From contig NZ_AAXW01000006.1 of NCBI RefSeq assembly GCF_000169335.1, positions 17,501 to 81,500 of the forward strand: a DNA stretch of 64,000 bases, given 5' to 3'. This DNA is from Crocosphaera chwakensis CCY0110 (GTDB lineage Bacteria > Cyanobacteriota > Cyanobacteriia > Cyanobacteriales > Microcystaceae). Both the position numbers and the translations under genes were made by a program. Below the pieces are notes generated by a model. The model ran no database searches. It was not told the origin of the DNA and was given only the letters and a program-made list of their open reading frames with translations. Shown piece by piece: positions 28,667 through 37,843 of the stretch; the first letter of the stretch is position 1, and each line of letters begins with the position of its first letter.

Positions 28667-28685
28667 TTAACAGATTTAGAAAAAA

Positions 28686-28710
28686 TCGGGATAATTAATA
28701 ACTATCCCGA
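28686..28710 (-). terminator. Hairpin terminator after the cupin gene
   Basis: Eight-base-pair stem TCGGGATA / TATCCCGA with a 9-base loop. On the minus strand it is followed by TTTTTTCTAA, placed 30 bases past the cupin stop at 28740. It may also serve the convergent carotenoid oxygenase gene. Confidence 0.75.
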
Positions 28711-28739
28711 ACGATTAATTATTGAATTTAACGAGAAAG

Positions 28740-29207
28740 TTATACTTCTTGTAAAACTTTATTTTTTGCCTTTAACTTAAGCTCATATAGTTCTTCTAAA
28801 AGATAACTAATTTTCTTCAAGTTATAGGGAAAAGGTGGTTTCATGGGTCGATAATCTAAAGGATGAGATTCTCCATGACGCAATACAGCATTCACCATAA
28901 CACAACCTTCGGAACTTAAATTAATCGCTCCATGAGGAACCCCCGGCGGAATAGTAACCACTTGAGGATTATACTCACTTAAAGGTATATAATGATACCG
29001 TTTATTGTGGAGTGCAACTAAAATAAAGCTACCTCGAACCACTAATAATTGATCAGTTTGATAATGGTGTACAAATAGTTCATCAATTGTTCCACTGGGA
29101 ACTTCAACTAACATGGTTTCATCACTGGATTGCGGGGTATAAAATTGTGCCATTCCACCTTGTATTGATTCGAGTTCGCGTAGCGATATTCCCTCTTTTA
29201 AACTCAT
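28740..29207 (-). CDS. Cupin-fold protein, dTDP-dehydrorhamnose epimerase-like
   Basis: 155 residues with a single beta-barrel: DELFVHHYQTDQLLVVRGSFILVALHN, VVTIPPGVPHGAINLS and a C-terminal helix. HHYQTDQLLVV and the PPGVPHG turn fit the RmlC-like cupins. The catalytic His/Asp pair of true RmlC enzymes is not clearly present, so a sugar-isomerase or non-catalytic binding role is possible. It is divergent from the large nucleotidyltransferase fusion gene, which may point to sugar-nucleotide metabolism. Confidence 0.72.
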   Translation of the reverse strand: MSLKEGISLRELESIQGGMAQFYTPQSSDETMLVEVPSGTIDELFVHHYQTDQLLVVRGSFILVALHNKRYHYIPLSEYNPQVVTIPPGVPHGAINLSSEGCVMVNAVLRHGESHPLDYRPMKPPFPYNLKKISYLLEELYELKLKAKNKVLQEV

Positions 29208-29455
29208 ATTATTTTCCTCTTTATTAAGCTTTTTTTATTGTAACAATTCTTATCGTAAAAATATGTAAAAAAAATTACATAAGATTTTTATCCTATGATA
29301 GAAAGACTAAAACTCCATAAACTTTTGCCTCATAAGTTTTTAAAATCCCTCTTTAGCCTAACCTCTAACCTCCGAAAATAAGCTATGGTAGAAGGGAGGA
29401 ATTTTGGCTTGAATTGTAAAAATAAGTAACAAAAATCAACCATTGAGGAGGATTT

Positions 29456-31981
29456 ATGCGTGCAGTGCTGATGGCTGGGGGATCGGGAACTCGGTTACGC
29501 CCATTGACCTGCGATTTACCTAAGCCTATGGTACCTATCTTAAATCGGCCTATCGCAGAACATATCATTAACTTACTCAGACGACATAATATTACGGAGA
29601 TTATTGCCACTTTATACTATCTTCCCGATGTGATGCGAGATTATTTTCAAGATGGCAAAGATTTTGGCGTAGAAATGACCTATGCTGTAGAAGATGAGCA
29701 ACCCTTAGGGACTGCGGGTTGCGTGAAAAATGTTGAGGATCTTTTACGCAATACTTTTTTAGTGATTAGCGGAGATAGTATTACCGATTTTGATCTACAA
29801 GCAGCGATCGCTTTTCATCGTCAAAAAAAATCTAAAGCGACGCTTGTGCTAACGCGAGTTCCTAACCCTGTAGAGTTTGGGGTTGTCATTACCGATAAAG
29901 AGCAAAAAATAGTCCGTTTCCTTGAAAAACCCTCCTCTAGCGAAATTTTCTCCGATACCGTCAATACAGGAACCTATATCTTAGAACCGGAAGTGCTGAA
30001 ATACCTTCCTCCAAATGAAGAAAGCGACTTTTCTAAGGATTTATTTCCCCTTCTCTTGGCCAAAAATGAACCCATGTATGGCTACATTGCCGAAGGATAT
30101 TGGTGTGATGTGGGTCATTTAGATGCCTATCGAGAAGCCCAATATGATGCCTTAGAAAAAAAAGTTAAGCTTGAGTTTGCTTATCGGGAAAAGTCTCCGG
30201 GGGTATGGTTGGGACAAAATACGTATATTGATCCCACTGCCAAAATTGAACCCCCGGCCCTCATTGGAGATAACTGTCGCATTGGTCCAGGGGTAATGAT
30301 TGAACAGGGGTGTGTCATCGGTGATAACGTTACCATTGGAACCGCCTCAGACTTAAAACGCCCTATTATTTGGAATGGTGTTACGGTAGGGGATGAATCT
30401 TATCTCGCAGCTTGTGTCATCGCCAGAGGAACCCGAATTGATCGGCGATCGCAAGTTTTAGAAGGGGCGATTATTGGCCCGTTATCTATCCTCGGAGAAG
30501 AAGCACAAATAAGTTCTAATGTTCGAGTTTGGCCCAATAAGCGTATCGAATCAGGGGCTATCTTAAATATTAATTTAATTTGGGGAAGTACCGCTAATCG
30601 TAATCTCTTCGGTCAACGGGGAGTTACAGGACTGGCTAATATTGATATTACTCCAGAATTTGCGGTGAAGTTAGGGGCAGCCTACGGATCAACCCTAAAA
30701 GCAGGGGCGCAAGTAGTGGTATCACGGGATCAACGGGGTTTTTCTCGTATGATTAGCCGTTCTTTAATTTCTGGGTTGATGTCGGTGGGGATTAATATTC
30801 AAAACCTTGAAGCCACCGCTATTCCGATTTCTCGTACCATGACTCCCAAATTGGGCGTATCGGGTGGGGTTCATTTACGGGCCCATCCGGATCGCACCGA
30901 TCACATTTTAATCGAATTTTTTGACGATCAAGGAATCAATATTACTAAGTCCCAAGAAAAGAAAATTGAAGGGGCCTATTTTAAAGAAGATTTACGACGA
31001 GTGGGTATTGCAGACATAGGAAATATGTCCTATCCAGCACAAGTTATCGACACTTATCGTGAAACCTTTGAAACTCAACTGGATCTTGACAGCATCAGTA
31101 ACAGTGACCCAAAAATTGTCATTGACTACGTTTATGGGGTATCAGGGGCGATTTTACCACAACTATTAACTAAATTTGGTTGTGATGCCATTGTTCTCAA
31201 TGCAAGTTTACGTCAAACTACAGTCACCACAGAGGAACGGGAGTCTTTACTACATCAACTTGGCCAAGTGGTTGAAGCGGTGAAAGCCAATTTAGGGGCC
31301 CAAGTTTCGGCTAATGGAGAACAGTTTATCTTAGTTGATGAATCTGGCCTATCCATACGGGGAGAATGGTTAACCGCTTTGATGGTGAATACGATTTTTA
31401 CTGCTTATCCTCGCAGTACGGTGGTTGTCCCGGTAGAAGCGTCTAGCGCAGTTGAACAAATTGCCCGTCGTCACGATGGTAGAGTCATTCGCACTAAATC
31501 TAATCCTACTGCGTTGATGGAAGCAGCGCAAATGAATCCTAATGTCTCTCTAGGAGGAAGTGGGGACACCGGGTTTATCTTTCCACAGTTGCATCCGGGG
31601 TTTGATGCCATGTTTAGTTTAGCGAAACTATTGGAAATGTTGGCGACTCAAGAGCGATCGCTGGTACAAATTCAAGCAGAATTACCCCGTATTTGCCATA
31701 AATCCTACGTTTTACGCTGTCCCTGGAAGGTGAAAGGGGCTTTAATGCGTTATTTAGTTGAAATTCATAATCCTGAACAACTTGAATTAATTGATGGGGT
31801 GAAAATTATCAATCCTCAAAATGATAACTGGATCTTGATTTTACCCGATGCAGGGGAACCGTTTGTGCATATTGTCGCTAATAGTGATGATCGAGAATGG
31901 GTCGATGTTAATATTAGGGAATATCGTCACAAAGTACAATCTTTTATTGAACAACAACAAGGTGATTTAATTAGTATGTAG
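29456..31981 (+). CDS. Sugar-1-phosphate nucleotidyltransferase / phosphomannomutase-like fusion
   Basis: 841 residues in three parts. Residues 1-230 form a nucleotidyltransferase (MAGGSGTRLRPLT, PKPMVPILNRP, GTAGCVKN). About 245-370 form a left-handed beta-helix with hexapeptide repeats (IGPGVMIEQGCVIGDNVTIG). From about 380 on is a phosphohexomutase-like region (GAAYGSTLKAGAQVVVSRD), where the usual catalytic Ser loop TASHNP is replaced by SGGVHLRAHPDRTD. Likely makes GDP-mannose or a related sugar nucleotide. The gene has an excellent GAGGAGG seven bases before ATG. The mutase part may be catalytically dead. Confidence 0.9.
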   Translation: MRAVLMAGGSGTRLRPLTCDLPKPMVPILNRPIAEHIINLLRRHNITEIIATLYYLPDVMRDYFQDGKDFGVEMTYAVEDEQPLGTAGCVKNVEDLLRNTFLVISGDSITDFDLQAAIAFHRQKKSKATLVLTRVPNPVEFGVVITDKEQKIVRFLEKPSSSEIFSDTVNTGTYILEPEVLKYLPPNEESDFSKDLFPLLLAKNEPMYGYIAEGYWCDVGHLDAYREAQYDALEKKVKLEFAYREKSPGVWLGQNTYIDPTAKIEPPALIGDNCRIGPGVMIEQGCVIGDNVTIGTASDLKRPIIWNGVTVGDESYLAACVIARGTRIDRRSQVLEGAIIGPLSILGEEAQISSNVRVWPNKRIESGAILNINLIWGSTANRNLFGQRGVTGLANIDITPEFAVKLGAAYGSTLKAGAQVVVSRDQRGFSRMISRSLISGLMSVGINIQNLEATAIPISRTMTPKLGVSGGVHLRAHPDRTDHILIEFFDDQGINITKSQEKKIEGAYFKEDLRRVGIADIGNMSYPAQVIDTYRETFETQLDLDSISNSDPKIVIDYVYGVSGAILPQLLTKFGCDAIVLNASLRQTTVTTEERESLLHQLGQVVEAVKANLGAQVSANGEQFILVDESGLSIRGEWLTALMVNTIFTAYPRSTVVVPVEASSAVEQIARRHDGRVIRTKSNPTALMEAAQMNPNVSLGGSGDTGFIFPQLHPGFDAMFSLAKLLEMLATQERSLVQIQAELPRICHKSYVLRCPWKVKGALMRYLVEIHNPEQLELIDGVKIINPQNDNWILILPDAGEPFVHIVANSDDREWVDVNIREYRHKVQSFIEQQQGDLISM

Positions 31982-31984
31982 GTT

Positions 31985-32698
31985 TTAAAATAGGGCTAAA
32001 AATAGTTTCAAATCTTCTAAAATGGGATGATCAAAGTTCCATATATCTTGTTGTTTATCCATTATTATTTTAAAACCTTTTTCATTAAATCCATATTCTT
32101 TATTAGAAATATCATAATAAATATAATTATAAACCCAAAGTTTGTCAAAGTCATTATCACTAAGAATAATTTTTTTATTATCGTTAAGAGTATTAATAAT
32201 ACAAGTTTTCCAACTTTCTATACAATCAGCATAAATTGACTTTTTTGTTTTAATTTTTTTCAAAACAGTTGCTAATTCTCCTTTTCCGTTAACATTCATA
32301 AAATAACAAGCTGCTTGAATATCTTGTTGATCTATTTTTGTGATTTTTACTAATTGGTTTATATTTATTATTGTTTCAGCTTCACTAAAAACAGTTAACA
32401 TAGCTTTATTAACTAAATCAAGTCTTTCTTGTTGTAATTTTTGATCCATATCGATAATAATACCAACTTTTTCTATAGGTTCTTTTTCTAATCGTTTTTT
32501 TACTCTTTTTAAACTATTAGTTAAAGATGCTTCACTTAATCCTCTGTATGTTTTTTCTGGAGTCTTATCATTTAAAGTGGTGTAACCTTTTTTATTATCA
32601 ATATTAATATTATTACCCTTTCTTTCATTCATGTATTTAACAATTCTTTTAATAAACGTAGCGTCATTTTCAGCTTCGACAATGATCACATTACTCAT
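31985..32698 (-). CDS. TOPRIM-like (DUF3226-type) protein, partner of the AAA ATPase
   Basis: 237 residues. The start VIIVEAENDATFIKRIVKYM resembles the first strand and glutamate of TOPRIM/DUF3226 domains, and VGIIIDMDQ supplies the DxD motif near residue 85. The C-terminal half, with IILSDNDFDKLWVYNYIYYD, is not assignable. TOPRIM domains paired with OLD-like ATPases cut nucleic acid or act as sensors in phage defence (OLD, Gabija, PARIS, AbiL). It begins one base after the ATPase stop, with GAGGAGAA inside the end of the ATPase gene. Its stop is 3 bases from the stop of the convergent fusion gene. Confidence 0.75.
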   Translation of the reverse strand: MSNVIIVEAENDATFIKRIVKYMNERKGNNINIDNKKGYTTLNDKTPEKTYRGLSEASLTNSLKRVKKRLEKEPIEKVGIIIDMDQKLQQERLDLVNKAMLTVFSEAETIININQLVKITKIDQQDIQAACYFMNVNGKGELATVLKKIKTKKSIYADCIESWKTCIINTLNDNKKIILSDNDFDKLWVYNYIYYDISNKEYGFNEKGFKIIMDKQQDIWNFDHPILEDLKLFLALF

Positions 32699-32699
32699 A

Positions 32700-33863
32700 T
32701 TATTCTCCTCTTATTTCCTCGCTACGTTTTAAGGCATAATCTAACATTTCTAATTCATGTTTTATCCCGATAATTTTATTAGTTCTGGGATTTCTTGCCA
32801 TTTCAAAATATGCACCACTATCAGCATAATAGTTAAGTCCAACATCCCTAAATGCTTGAATCATTTCTAAACTATGAGTTGTCGCAAAAATTTGTACATC
32901 AAGTTCTTTTGACAGTTCAAATAATGCTCTCCAAAAGTCTCTATGATTTGTATAATGTATTCCGTTTTCTATTTCATCAATCAAGATTATACTACTTTTA
33001 TTATTTAGTATCTTTACCATAATTTCAGTCACTCTATTAATAGCATCTCCAAAAGTTGAAATCGGTAGAAAGTTTTCATTTTCTCGTCTTAAATACAAAA
33101 CTGGATCTCGAATACTAAATATTTTAATTTCCTCTATTTTTGGATCTATTTTTTGTAAGATATTTAACAAGTAATGCCCTCTATTTTCTAATTCTGCATG
33201 ACTATATTCTTGAATTATTTCTTTTTGATTAAGTCTAAAAGAAGCTGATATATACTGTGTTATCCAATTAAAATGATATTGATTTATAAACCTTATAAAT
33301 CCCGATTCACTTGTAATAGTTTCTAAAGCCCTATCCCTGTATTTTCCTACATATTTTATATCACATCCTCCTAGTTTTATCCCTTCATTAGTTGAATCTA
33401 TATAAAATTTATATCGACTAAATTTTTCAGATATTAATTCAACTGTTAAACGGTATATTTGATTAGACTGTTCAAAAAATTTATTAGACATTAATGAATC
33501 TTTTAATAATTTAATAGTATTTGAGGGGTTAAAAAAAAATAAAGATACTGATATTATTAGGTTTTGTGGATTTGGAGAATTTTTATTAATTATAATTCTT
33601 ATTGAATCTTTAGTTATGTTATTAAAAAATAAATTATTCCAAACTTTTTCAGGATAAGATTGAGAATAATATAAAGAATCATCTCTTATTTTTGTTAATA
33701 ATAATATAATATCAGGTTGAGGAGATTGATTAAGAGCAATAGCTTCTAATAAAGCAGTTTTGCCTGAATTATTTTTACCACCAATTAAATTAACTCGTTC
33801 AAACCCTTCAATTTTCGTATGCTCAAAACATCTAAAATTTTCGATTTCAATATTTTTAATCAT
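32700..33863 (-). CDS. OLD-like AAA family ATPase
   Basis: 387-residue ABC/SMC-type ATPase of the AAA_15/AAA_21 group. IENFRCFEHTKIEGFERVNLIGGKNNSGKTALLEAIAL gives the N-terminal strand and Walker A near residue 30. SIILIDEIENGIHY near 295 is Walker B, and QIFATTHSLEMIQAF is the switch region. The middle is AT-rich and variable. Such ATPases with a TOPRIM partner form defence systems by established precedent; the role here is inferred. It starts 29 bases after the RelE-like toxin gene, so the four genes 34476-31985 look like one operon. Confidence 0.88.
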   Translation of the reverse strand: MIKNIEIENFRCFEHTKIEGFERVNLIGGKNNSGKTALLEAIALNQSPQPDIILLLTKIRDDSLYYSQSYPEKVWNNLFFNNITKDSIRIIINKNSPNPQNLIISVSLFFFNPSNTIKLLKDSLMSNKFFEQSNQIYRLTVELISEKFSRYKFYIDSTNEGIKLGGCDIKYVGKYRDRALETITSESGFIRFINQYHFNWITQYISASFRLNQKEIIQEYSHAELENRGHYLLNILQKIDPKIEEIKIFSIRDPVLYLRRENENFLPISTFGDAINRVTEIMVKILNNKSSIILIDEIENGIHYTNHRDFWRALFELSKELDVQIFATTHSLEMIQAFRDVGLNYYADSGAYFEMARNPRTNKIIGIKHELEMLDYALKRSEEIRGE

Positions 33864-33892
33864 GGGTTTTTAACCTCCTTAATAATTTTAGA

Positions 33893-34216
33893 TTAGGGAT
33901 TTTCATCTAATAATTTTTCCAGCTTATTATAAACATCTTTACGACTACCTTCTTGTCTTAATTCTACTCCAATAACATAGACAGTTACCTCAGAATTAAC
34001 AACTTGATATATAATACGATAGCGTTGACCAACTGCTCTAATACTTTGATATCCTTTTAATTTATTAGTTAATGGTTTTCCTTGTTTTTCTGGACTTACT
34101 TTTAGTTTATCAATACGTTTACTTAAAAGTTGTAAATGTCGTTTATCTTTGATTTCAGTTAGCATTTCTAAAGCCAAATCTGTCAATTTTATTTGATATT
34201 CTTGCGTTTCATTCAT
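33893..34216 (-). CDS. RelE/ParE-type toxin
   Basis: About 107 residues from the start MNETQEYQIKL, which overlaps the antitoxin stop by 4 bases (ATGA), the usual coupling of such pairs. The body DKLKVSPEKQGKPLTNKLKGYQSIRAVGQRYRIIYQVVNSEVTVYVIGVELR is a standard RelE fold: a basic GYQSIRAV..RYRIIYQV core followed by the VYVIGV strand. By family it is an mRNA interferase or gyrase inhibitor; which one is not decidable. A longer start at 34246 would overlap the antitoxin too far. Confidence 0.88.
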   Translation of the reverse strand: MNETQEYQIKLTDLALEMLTEIKDKRHLQLLSKRIDKLKVSPEKQGKPLTNKLKGYQSIRAVGQRYRIIYQVVNSEVTVYVIGVELRQEGSRKDVYNKLEKLLDENP

Positions 34217-34476
34217 AATCCTAATTTTTCTTTTACAGATTCCCAAGAAATTGTTTTTCCTTCTTTTACTTGTGTCATACTTTCTTGTAATTTTTGACTG
34301 AATGCTTCATCTGAAAGAATACTTAAAGTTTCTATTAAAGATTCAAATTGTTCATAACTTATCGCTGTCATTATAGGTTTACCTTCTTTTGTAATAATAA
34401 GAGGTTCATCATTCAAGTCATTAGATAATTCTAATAATTTTTGTTGGACTTCGGTAATATTTATATATTTAGTCAT
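34213..34476 (-). CDS. Phd/YefM-type antitoxin
   Basis: 87 residues with the Phd/YefM pattern: INITEVQQKLLELSNDLNDEPLIITKEGKPIMTAISYEQFESLIETL, giving the DNA-binding N-terminal domain. The acidic C-terminal tail would wrap the toxin. It precedes and overlaps the RelE-like toxin gene and leads the putative four-gene operon. Autoregulation at its promoter is expected by family. Confidence 0.88.
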   Translation of the reverse strand: MTKYINITEVQQKLLELSNDLNDEPLIITKEGKPIMTAISYEQFESLIETLSILSDEAFSQKLQESMTQVKEGKTISWESVKEKLGL

Positions 34477-34542
34477 TAGTTAGATGTTTTGATAAGAAAT
34501 GTTGGCTCTTTTATTATATCTTATAGTCTAGAAGTTTTTAAA

Positions 34543-34971
34543 CTATTCAGGTAAAAAGTCAAAAGACAAAATATCAGTTAATCGATAAGGACAAGTTTCA
34601 GGAAAAACTGATAAACCTGTTTCTCTTTCTGCACTTAATGTTGCTAAGGGATACACTTTATCAATAGCTGTCTCTAAACTAGGTTTTTAACTGGGATTTT
34701 CTGCAATTAATTTATCAAGTCACAAACGTTGTTCTTGAATCGTTAATTGCCAACTGCGAGAACGTAAATTAGGCTGAAATTGCCATTTTAGTAAGTACAT
34801 AATTAACACCTGTAAACTACTTTCTAGCTGTCTTTTTTCTGACCTTCCCATTTCTTCAATTTCATCAGCTAAATTTTGCCAGTCAATGTTATTAATTTGT
34901 TTAGTTCTCAATAATTCTGCTTGTTCTTGTGTCCAAGCATAATAATCCTTATCTATATCAATATTATTCAT
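34543..34971 (-). pseudogene. DUF29 protein gene with two in-frame stop codons
   Basis: The intact N-terminal 83 codons (DKDYYAWTQEQAELLRTKQ, DEIEEMGRSEKRQLESSL, LKWQFQPNLRSRSW) are a DUF29 protein. After QEQRL a TGA stops the frame at 34720. The same frame then continues with LDKLIAENPS, a TAA, and KPSLETAIDKVYPLATLSAERETGL up to the natural stop at 34543. The total of 142 sense-length codons equals the family length. CGA-to-TGA and TTA-to-TAA would explain both stops. DUF29 function is unknown. Confidence 0.85.
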
Positions 34972-34997
34972 TAACTTATATGCTTATCATGAAAAAG

Positions 34998-35022
34998 TAG
35001 GGTGGGCAACGCCCACCATCAA
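34998..35022 (-). terminator. ilvD terminator with a cyanobacterial GGTGGGC palindrome
   Basis: GGTGGGC-AAC-GCCCACC, a perfect 7-base-pair stem with a 3-base loop, located 6 bases past the ilvD stop. On the minus strand it is followed by CTACTTTTTC. The surrounding string GTAGGGTGGGCAACGCCCACC is a dispersed repeat in many cyanobacteria. Confidence 0.8.
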
Positions 35023-35023
35023 C

Positions 35024-36709
35024 TTAAAACAAATTCACGTCAGTAACTGCCCCTAAACTACTAGAAGAAACTAACTTGGCATACTTACCTAATACCCCTC
35101 TTTTATAACGAGGTTCGGGAGCTTTCCAATTAGCCCGACGTTGGTTTAATTCTTCTTCAGAAACATTGACTTGAAGGAGTTTTTCTTTAGCATCAATGGT
35201 AATACTATCCCCTTCTTTTACTAAGCCAATAGTACCCCCTACGTAAGCTTCTGGGGCAACATGACCCACCACTAAACCATAGGTTCCCCCAGAAAACCGG
35301 CCATCGGTAATTAAGCCCACGGAATCACCTAAACCAGCCCCAATAATTGCAGAAGTTGGTGCTAACATTTCTCGCATTCCTGGGCCTCCTCTAGGACCTT
35401 CATAACGGACAATAATGACATCACCAGCGTTAATTTTTCCTGCTAAAATTGCCTCTAAACATTCCTCTTCCGACTCAAAAACTCGCGCCGGACCTGTTAT
35501 TTTGGGATTCTTTACCCCACTAATTTTGGCAACTGCACCCTCAGAGGCTAAATTACCTTTTAAAATGGCTAAATGTCCCTCTTTATAAACAGGGTTATCC
35601 CAAGTCCGAATAACATCTTGATTCGCTGGAGGTTCATCCGGTACATCGGCTAAAATTTCTGCTATAGTTTGACCGGAAATCGTTAACGCATCCCCATGTA
35701 ATAATCCATGATTTAATAATAGTTTCATCACTTGAGGAATGCCACCCGCTTCATGCAAATTAACCGTTACATAGCGTCCCGATGGTTTTAAATCACAGAG
35801 TACAGGAACCCGTTGACGAATGGTTTCAAAATCGTCTAAAGTTAGGTCAACACCGATGGTATTAGCGATCGCTAAAAGGTGTAATACAGCATTCGTAGAA
35901 CCTCCCACCGCCATGATTACAGAAATGGCATTTTCAAAGGCTTTTCGGGTTAAAATGTGACTGGGTAAAATCTGGTTACGAATGGCATTAACTAAAGCAA
36001 AAGCTGACTTTTCTGTACTGTCTGCTTTTTCTGCATCTTCTGCTGCCATCGTAGAAGAATAAGGTAAACTCATTCCCATCACTTCAAACGCTGAAGACAT
36101 GGTATTTGCGGTGAACATTCCCCCACAGGAACCGGCACCGGGGCAAGCATTACGTTCAATAGCCAATAATGTGCTATCATCTATCTTACCTGCACTATGT
36201 TGGCCGACCGCTTCAAAGGCACTGACTACTGTTAAATCTTCCCCGTTGTAATGGCCGGGTTTAATGGTTCCTCCATAGACAAAGATTGCAGGTATATTCA
36301 TTCTTGCCATGGCTATCATTGCCCCTGGCATATTCTTGTCGCATCCACCAATAGCGATCACTCCATCCATGCTTTGACCATTACAAACGGTTTCGATAGA
36401 GTCGGCAATAACATCCCGTGAGACGAGGGAATATTTCATGCCTTCGGTTCCCATAGAAATGCCATCACTGATGGTAATGGTACCGAATATCTGAGGCATC
36501 CCACCAGCGGTTTTAATTCCTGCTTCAGCACGTTTAGCTAGGTCATTAATCCCCATGTTACAAGGGGTTATGGTACTGAAGCCATTAGCTACCCCAACAA
36601 TAGGCTTATTAAAATCATCATCTCCGAAGCCCACAGCACGCAACATGGCACGGTTAGGGGTTCGTTGACTTCCCTCGGTAATGAGGCGACTTCTTGCATT
36701 CTCAGACAT
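35024..36709 (-). CDS. ilvD: Dihydroxy-acid dehydratase
   Basis: Fe-S dehydratase of valine, leucine and isoleucine synthesis. The 561-residue length and motifs are standard: NMGINDLAKRAEAGI, IAIGGCDKNMPGAMIA (cluster Cys), ACPGAGSCGGMFTANTM (cluster Cys) and GPRGGPGMREML. All three cluster cysteines are present. It separates two accessory clusters, so it is probably an old core gene flanked by later insertions. Confidence 0.97.
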   Translation of the reverse strand: MSENARSRLITEGSQRTPNRAMLRAVGFGDDDFNKPIVGVANGFSTITPCNMGINDLAKRAEAGIKTAGGMPQIFGTITISDGISMGTEGMKYSLVSRDVIADSIETVCNGQSMDGVIAIGGCDKNMPGAMIAMARMNIPAIFVYGGTIKPGHYNGEDLTVVSAFEAVGQHSAGKIDDSTLLAIERNACPGAGSCGGMFTANTMSSAFEVMGMSLPYSSTMAAEDAEKADSTEKSAFALVNAIRNQILPSHILTRKAFENAISVIMAVGGSTNAVLHLLAIANTIGVDLTLDDFETIRQRVPVLCDLKPSGRYVTVNLHEAGGIPQVMKLLLNHGLLHGDALTISGQTIAEILADVPDEPPANQDVIRTWDNPVYKEGHLAILKGNLASEGAVAKISGVKNPKITGPARVFESEEECLEAILAGKINAGDVIIVRYEGPRGGPGMREMLAPTSAIIGAGLGDSVGLITDGRFSGGTYGLVVGHVAPEAYVGGTIGLVKEGDSITIDAKEKLLQVNVSEEELNQRRANWKAPEPRYKRGVLGKYAKLVSSSSLGAVTDVNLF

Positions 36710-36890
36710 TATAGCGTTCTCCTTATGGCTCTGGCAATGTTTCTATTGTCGGTTGTTCTTAGCCTTATAAAGATGAAAAGATAACAAAAATTTTACAATT
36801 GATGGTATGTGGTTGAAACAAAAAACCTTACAGATGCTTAGTTATAATTAGTATAAAATAGTAAGTTACTTATTTTCTTTTTTTTAAAAA

Positions 36891-37231
36891 GTGATTAAAT
36901 CTCAAGCTTTATTAACGGGTCAACTAAAAAAAAATTTAAACAAAATAAATAGTTATTTAAAATCTCTGTACGGAAAGGAATTAGAGACTGTTATTCTATT
37001 TGGTTCACAAGCTAGACAAGAAGCAGAAAAAGATTCAGATATTGATATTTTGATTGTGTTGAAAACAAAATTTAATTACTATGAAGAGATAAAAAAATAA
37101 GTCAATTGATAAGTGATTTATTTTTAGAGAATAATAAAGTGATTATTTGCTGTTTTGCTACACTTGAGCAATGGGAAAAAGAAAATAGTGCCTTTTATCG
37201 TAATATTAGAAAAAAGGGAATTAAATTATGA
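36891..37231 (+). pseudogene. MNT-type nucleotidyltransferase (antitoxin) with a frameshift in an A-tract
   Basis: From a GTG start the first 69 codons carry the minimal nucleotidyltransferase motif VILFGSQARQEAEKDSDIDILIV. At 37091-37097 a run of seven A leads to a TAA. Shifting by one base gives a continuation (ISQLISDLFLENN, LEQWEKENSAFYRNIRKKG) to a TGA at 37229 that overlaps the ATG of the HEPN remnant. Eight A would make the gene whole. In intact systems the MntA protein AMPylates and silences the HEPN toxin. Confidence 0.82.
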
Positions 37232-37588
37232 ATGAAATTCAACAAAACTATTAAAAAACCTGAAAAAGTTTAATTGTTGCTAAACAGATTAACGAAACAG
37301 ATACCCAGATTTTTCTGTTTCACGCGCTTACTATGCTATGTTTTTTTTGCTCTGCTTTTTAGAAGGTGATAACTATCTATAGCAAACATTCAGGGGTAAT
37401 TGCCACATTTGGACAATATTTGCTAAACTGAAAGAGTACCTAAAATTTATCATCCTTATCTCATTGAAGCAGAAAAACTTCGTATTGGGGCTGATTATAA
37501 TTTAGATATTCAGATTAGTTGCGAAGACGCAAATCAATTAATCTAACAAGCTGAAGATATGTTGAATTTTGCTATTAATTATCTTTAG
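37228..37588 (+). pseudogene. HEPN-domain toxin remnant (MNT-HEPN pair)
   Basis: Starts at ATG 37228 in the usual 4-base overlap with the MNT gene, but the frame stops after eight codons. Family pieces are scattered over two or more frames: SLIVAKQINETD, then SVSRAYYAMFF (the HEPN RNase-region signature), then PYLIEAEKLRIGADYNLDIQ and QAEDMLNFAINYL with an internal TAA. Several lesions show long decay. The reading of the remnants in order makes the identity clear. Confidence 0.8.
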
Positions 37589-37843
37589 TATTCCAAAAAA
37601 ATAGTTAAAAATAGAATGTTAACCTATTTTTACAATCAATTCAGTAATTTTACGTAAGTTCAAAATTAAACAATAAATATAATGTAATTTTTCAGCGATT
37701 TTACTGTTTCTCATTCGGTAGATACTTAGAGATAATAAAAATAATAAGTTGTTTAAAGGTAGTTAATTCTACTTTTACTTGTTCCTAACCTTCATTCTTA
37801 TTCAATTTTATCCTCTATATTGTGTTATTGAGGAAATAAAGCA

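Noticed and set aside
28740..29207. Cupin protein as a true dTDP-4-dehydrorhamnose 3,5-epimerase (rmlC)
   Set aside because: Catalytic residues are not clear and no other rhamnose gene is adjacent, so only the fold is called.
32027..32239. 70-codon plus-strand frame within the TOPRIM-like gene
   Set aside because: Antisense shadow, made mostly of Ile, Phe and Asn codons from AT-rich sequence.
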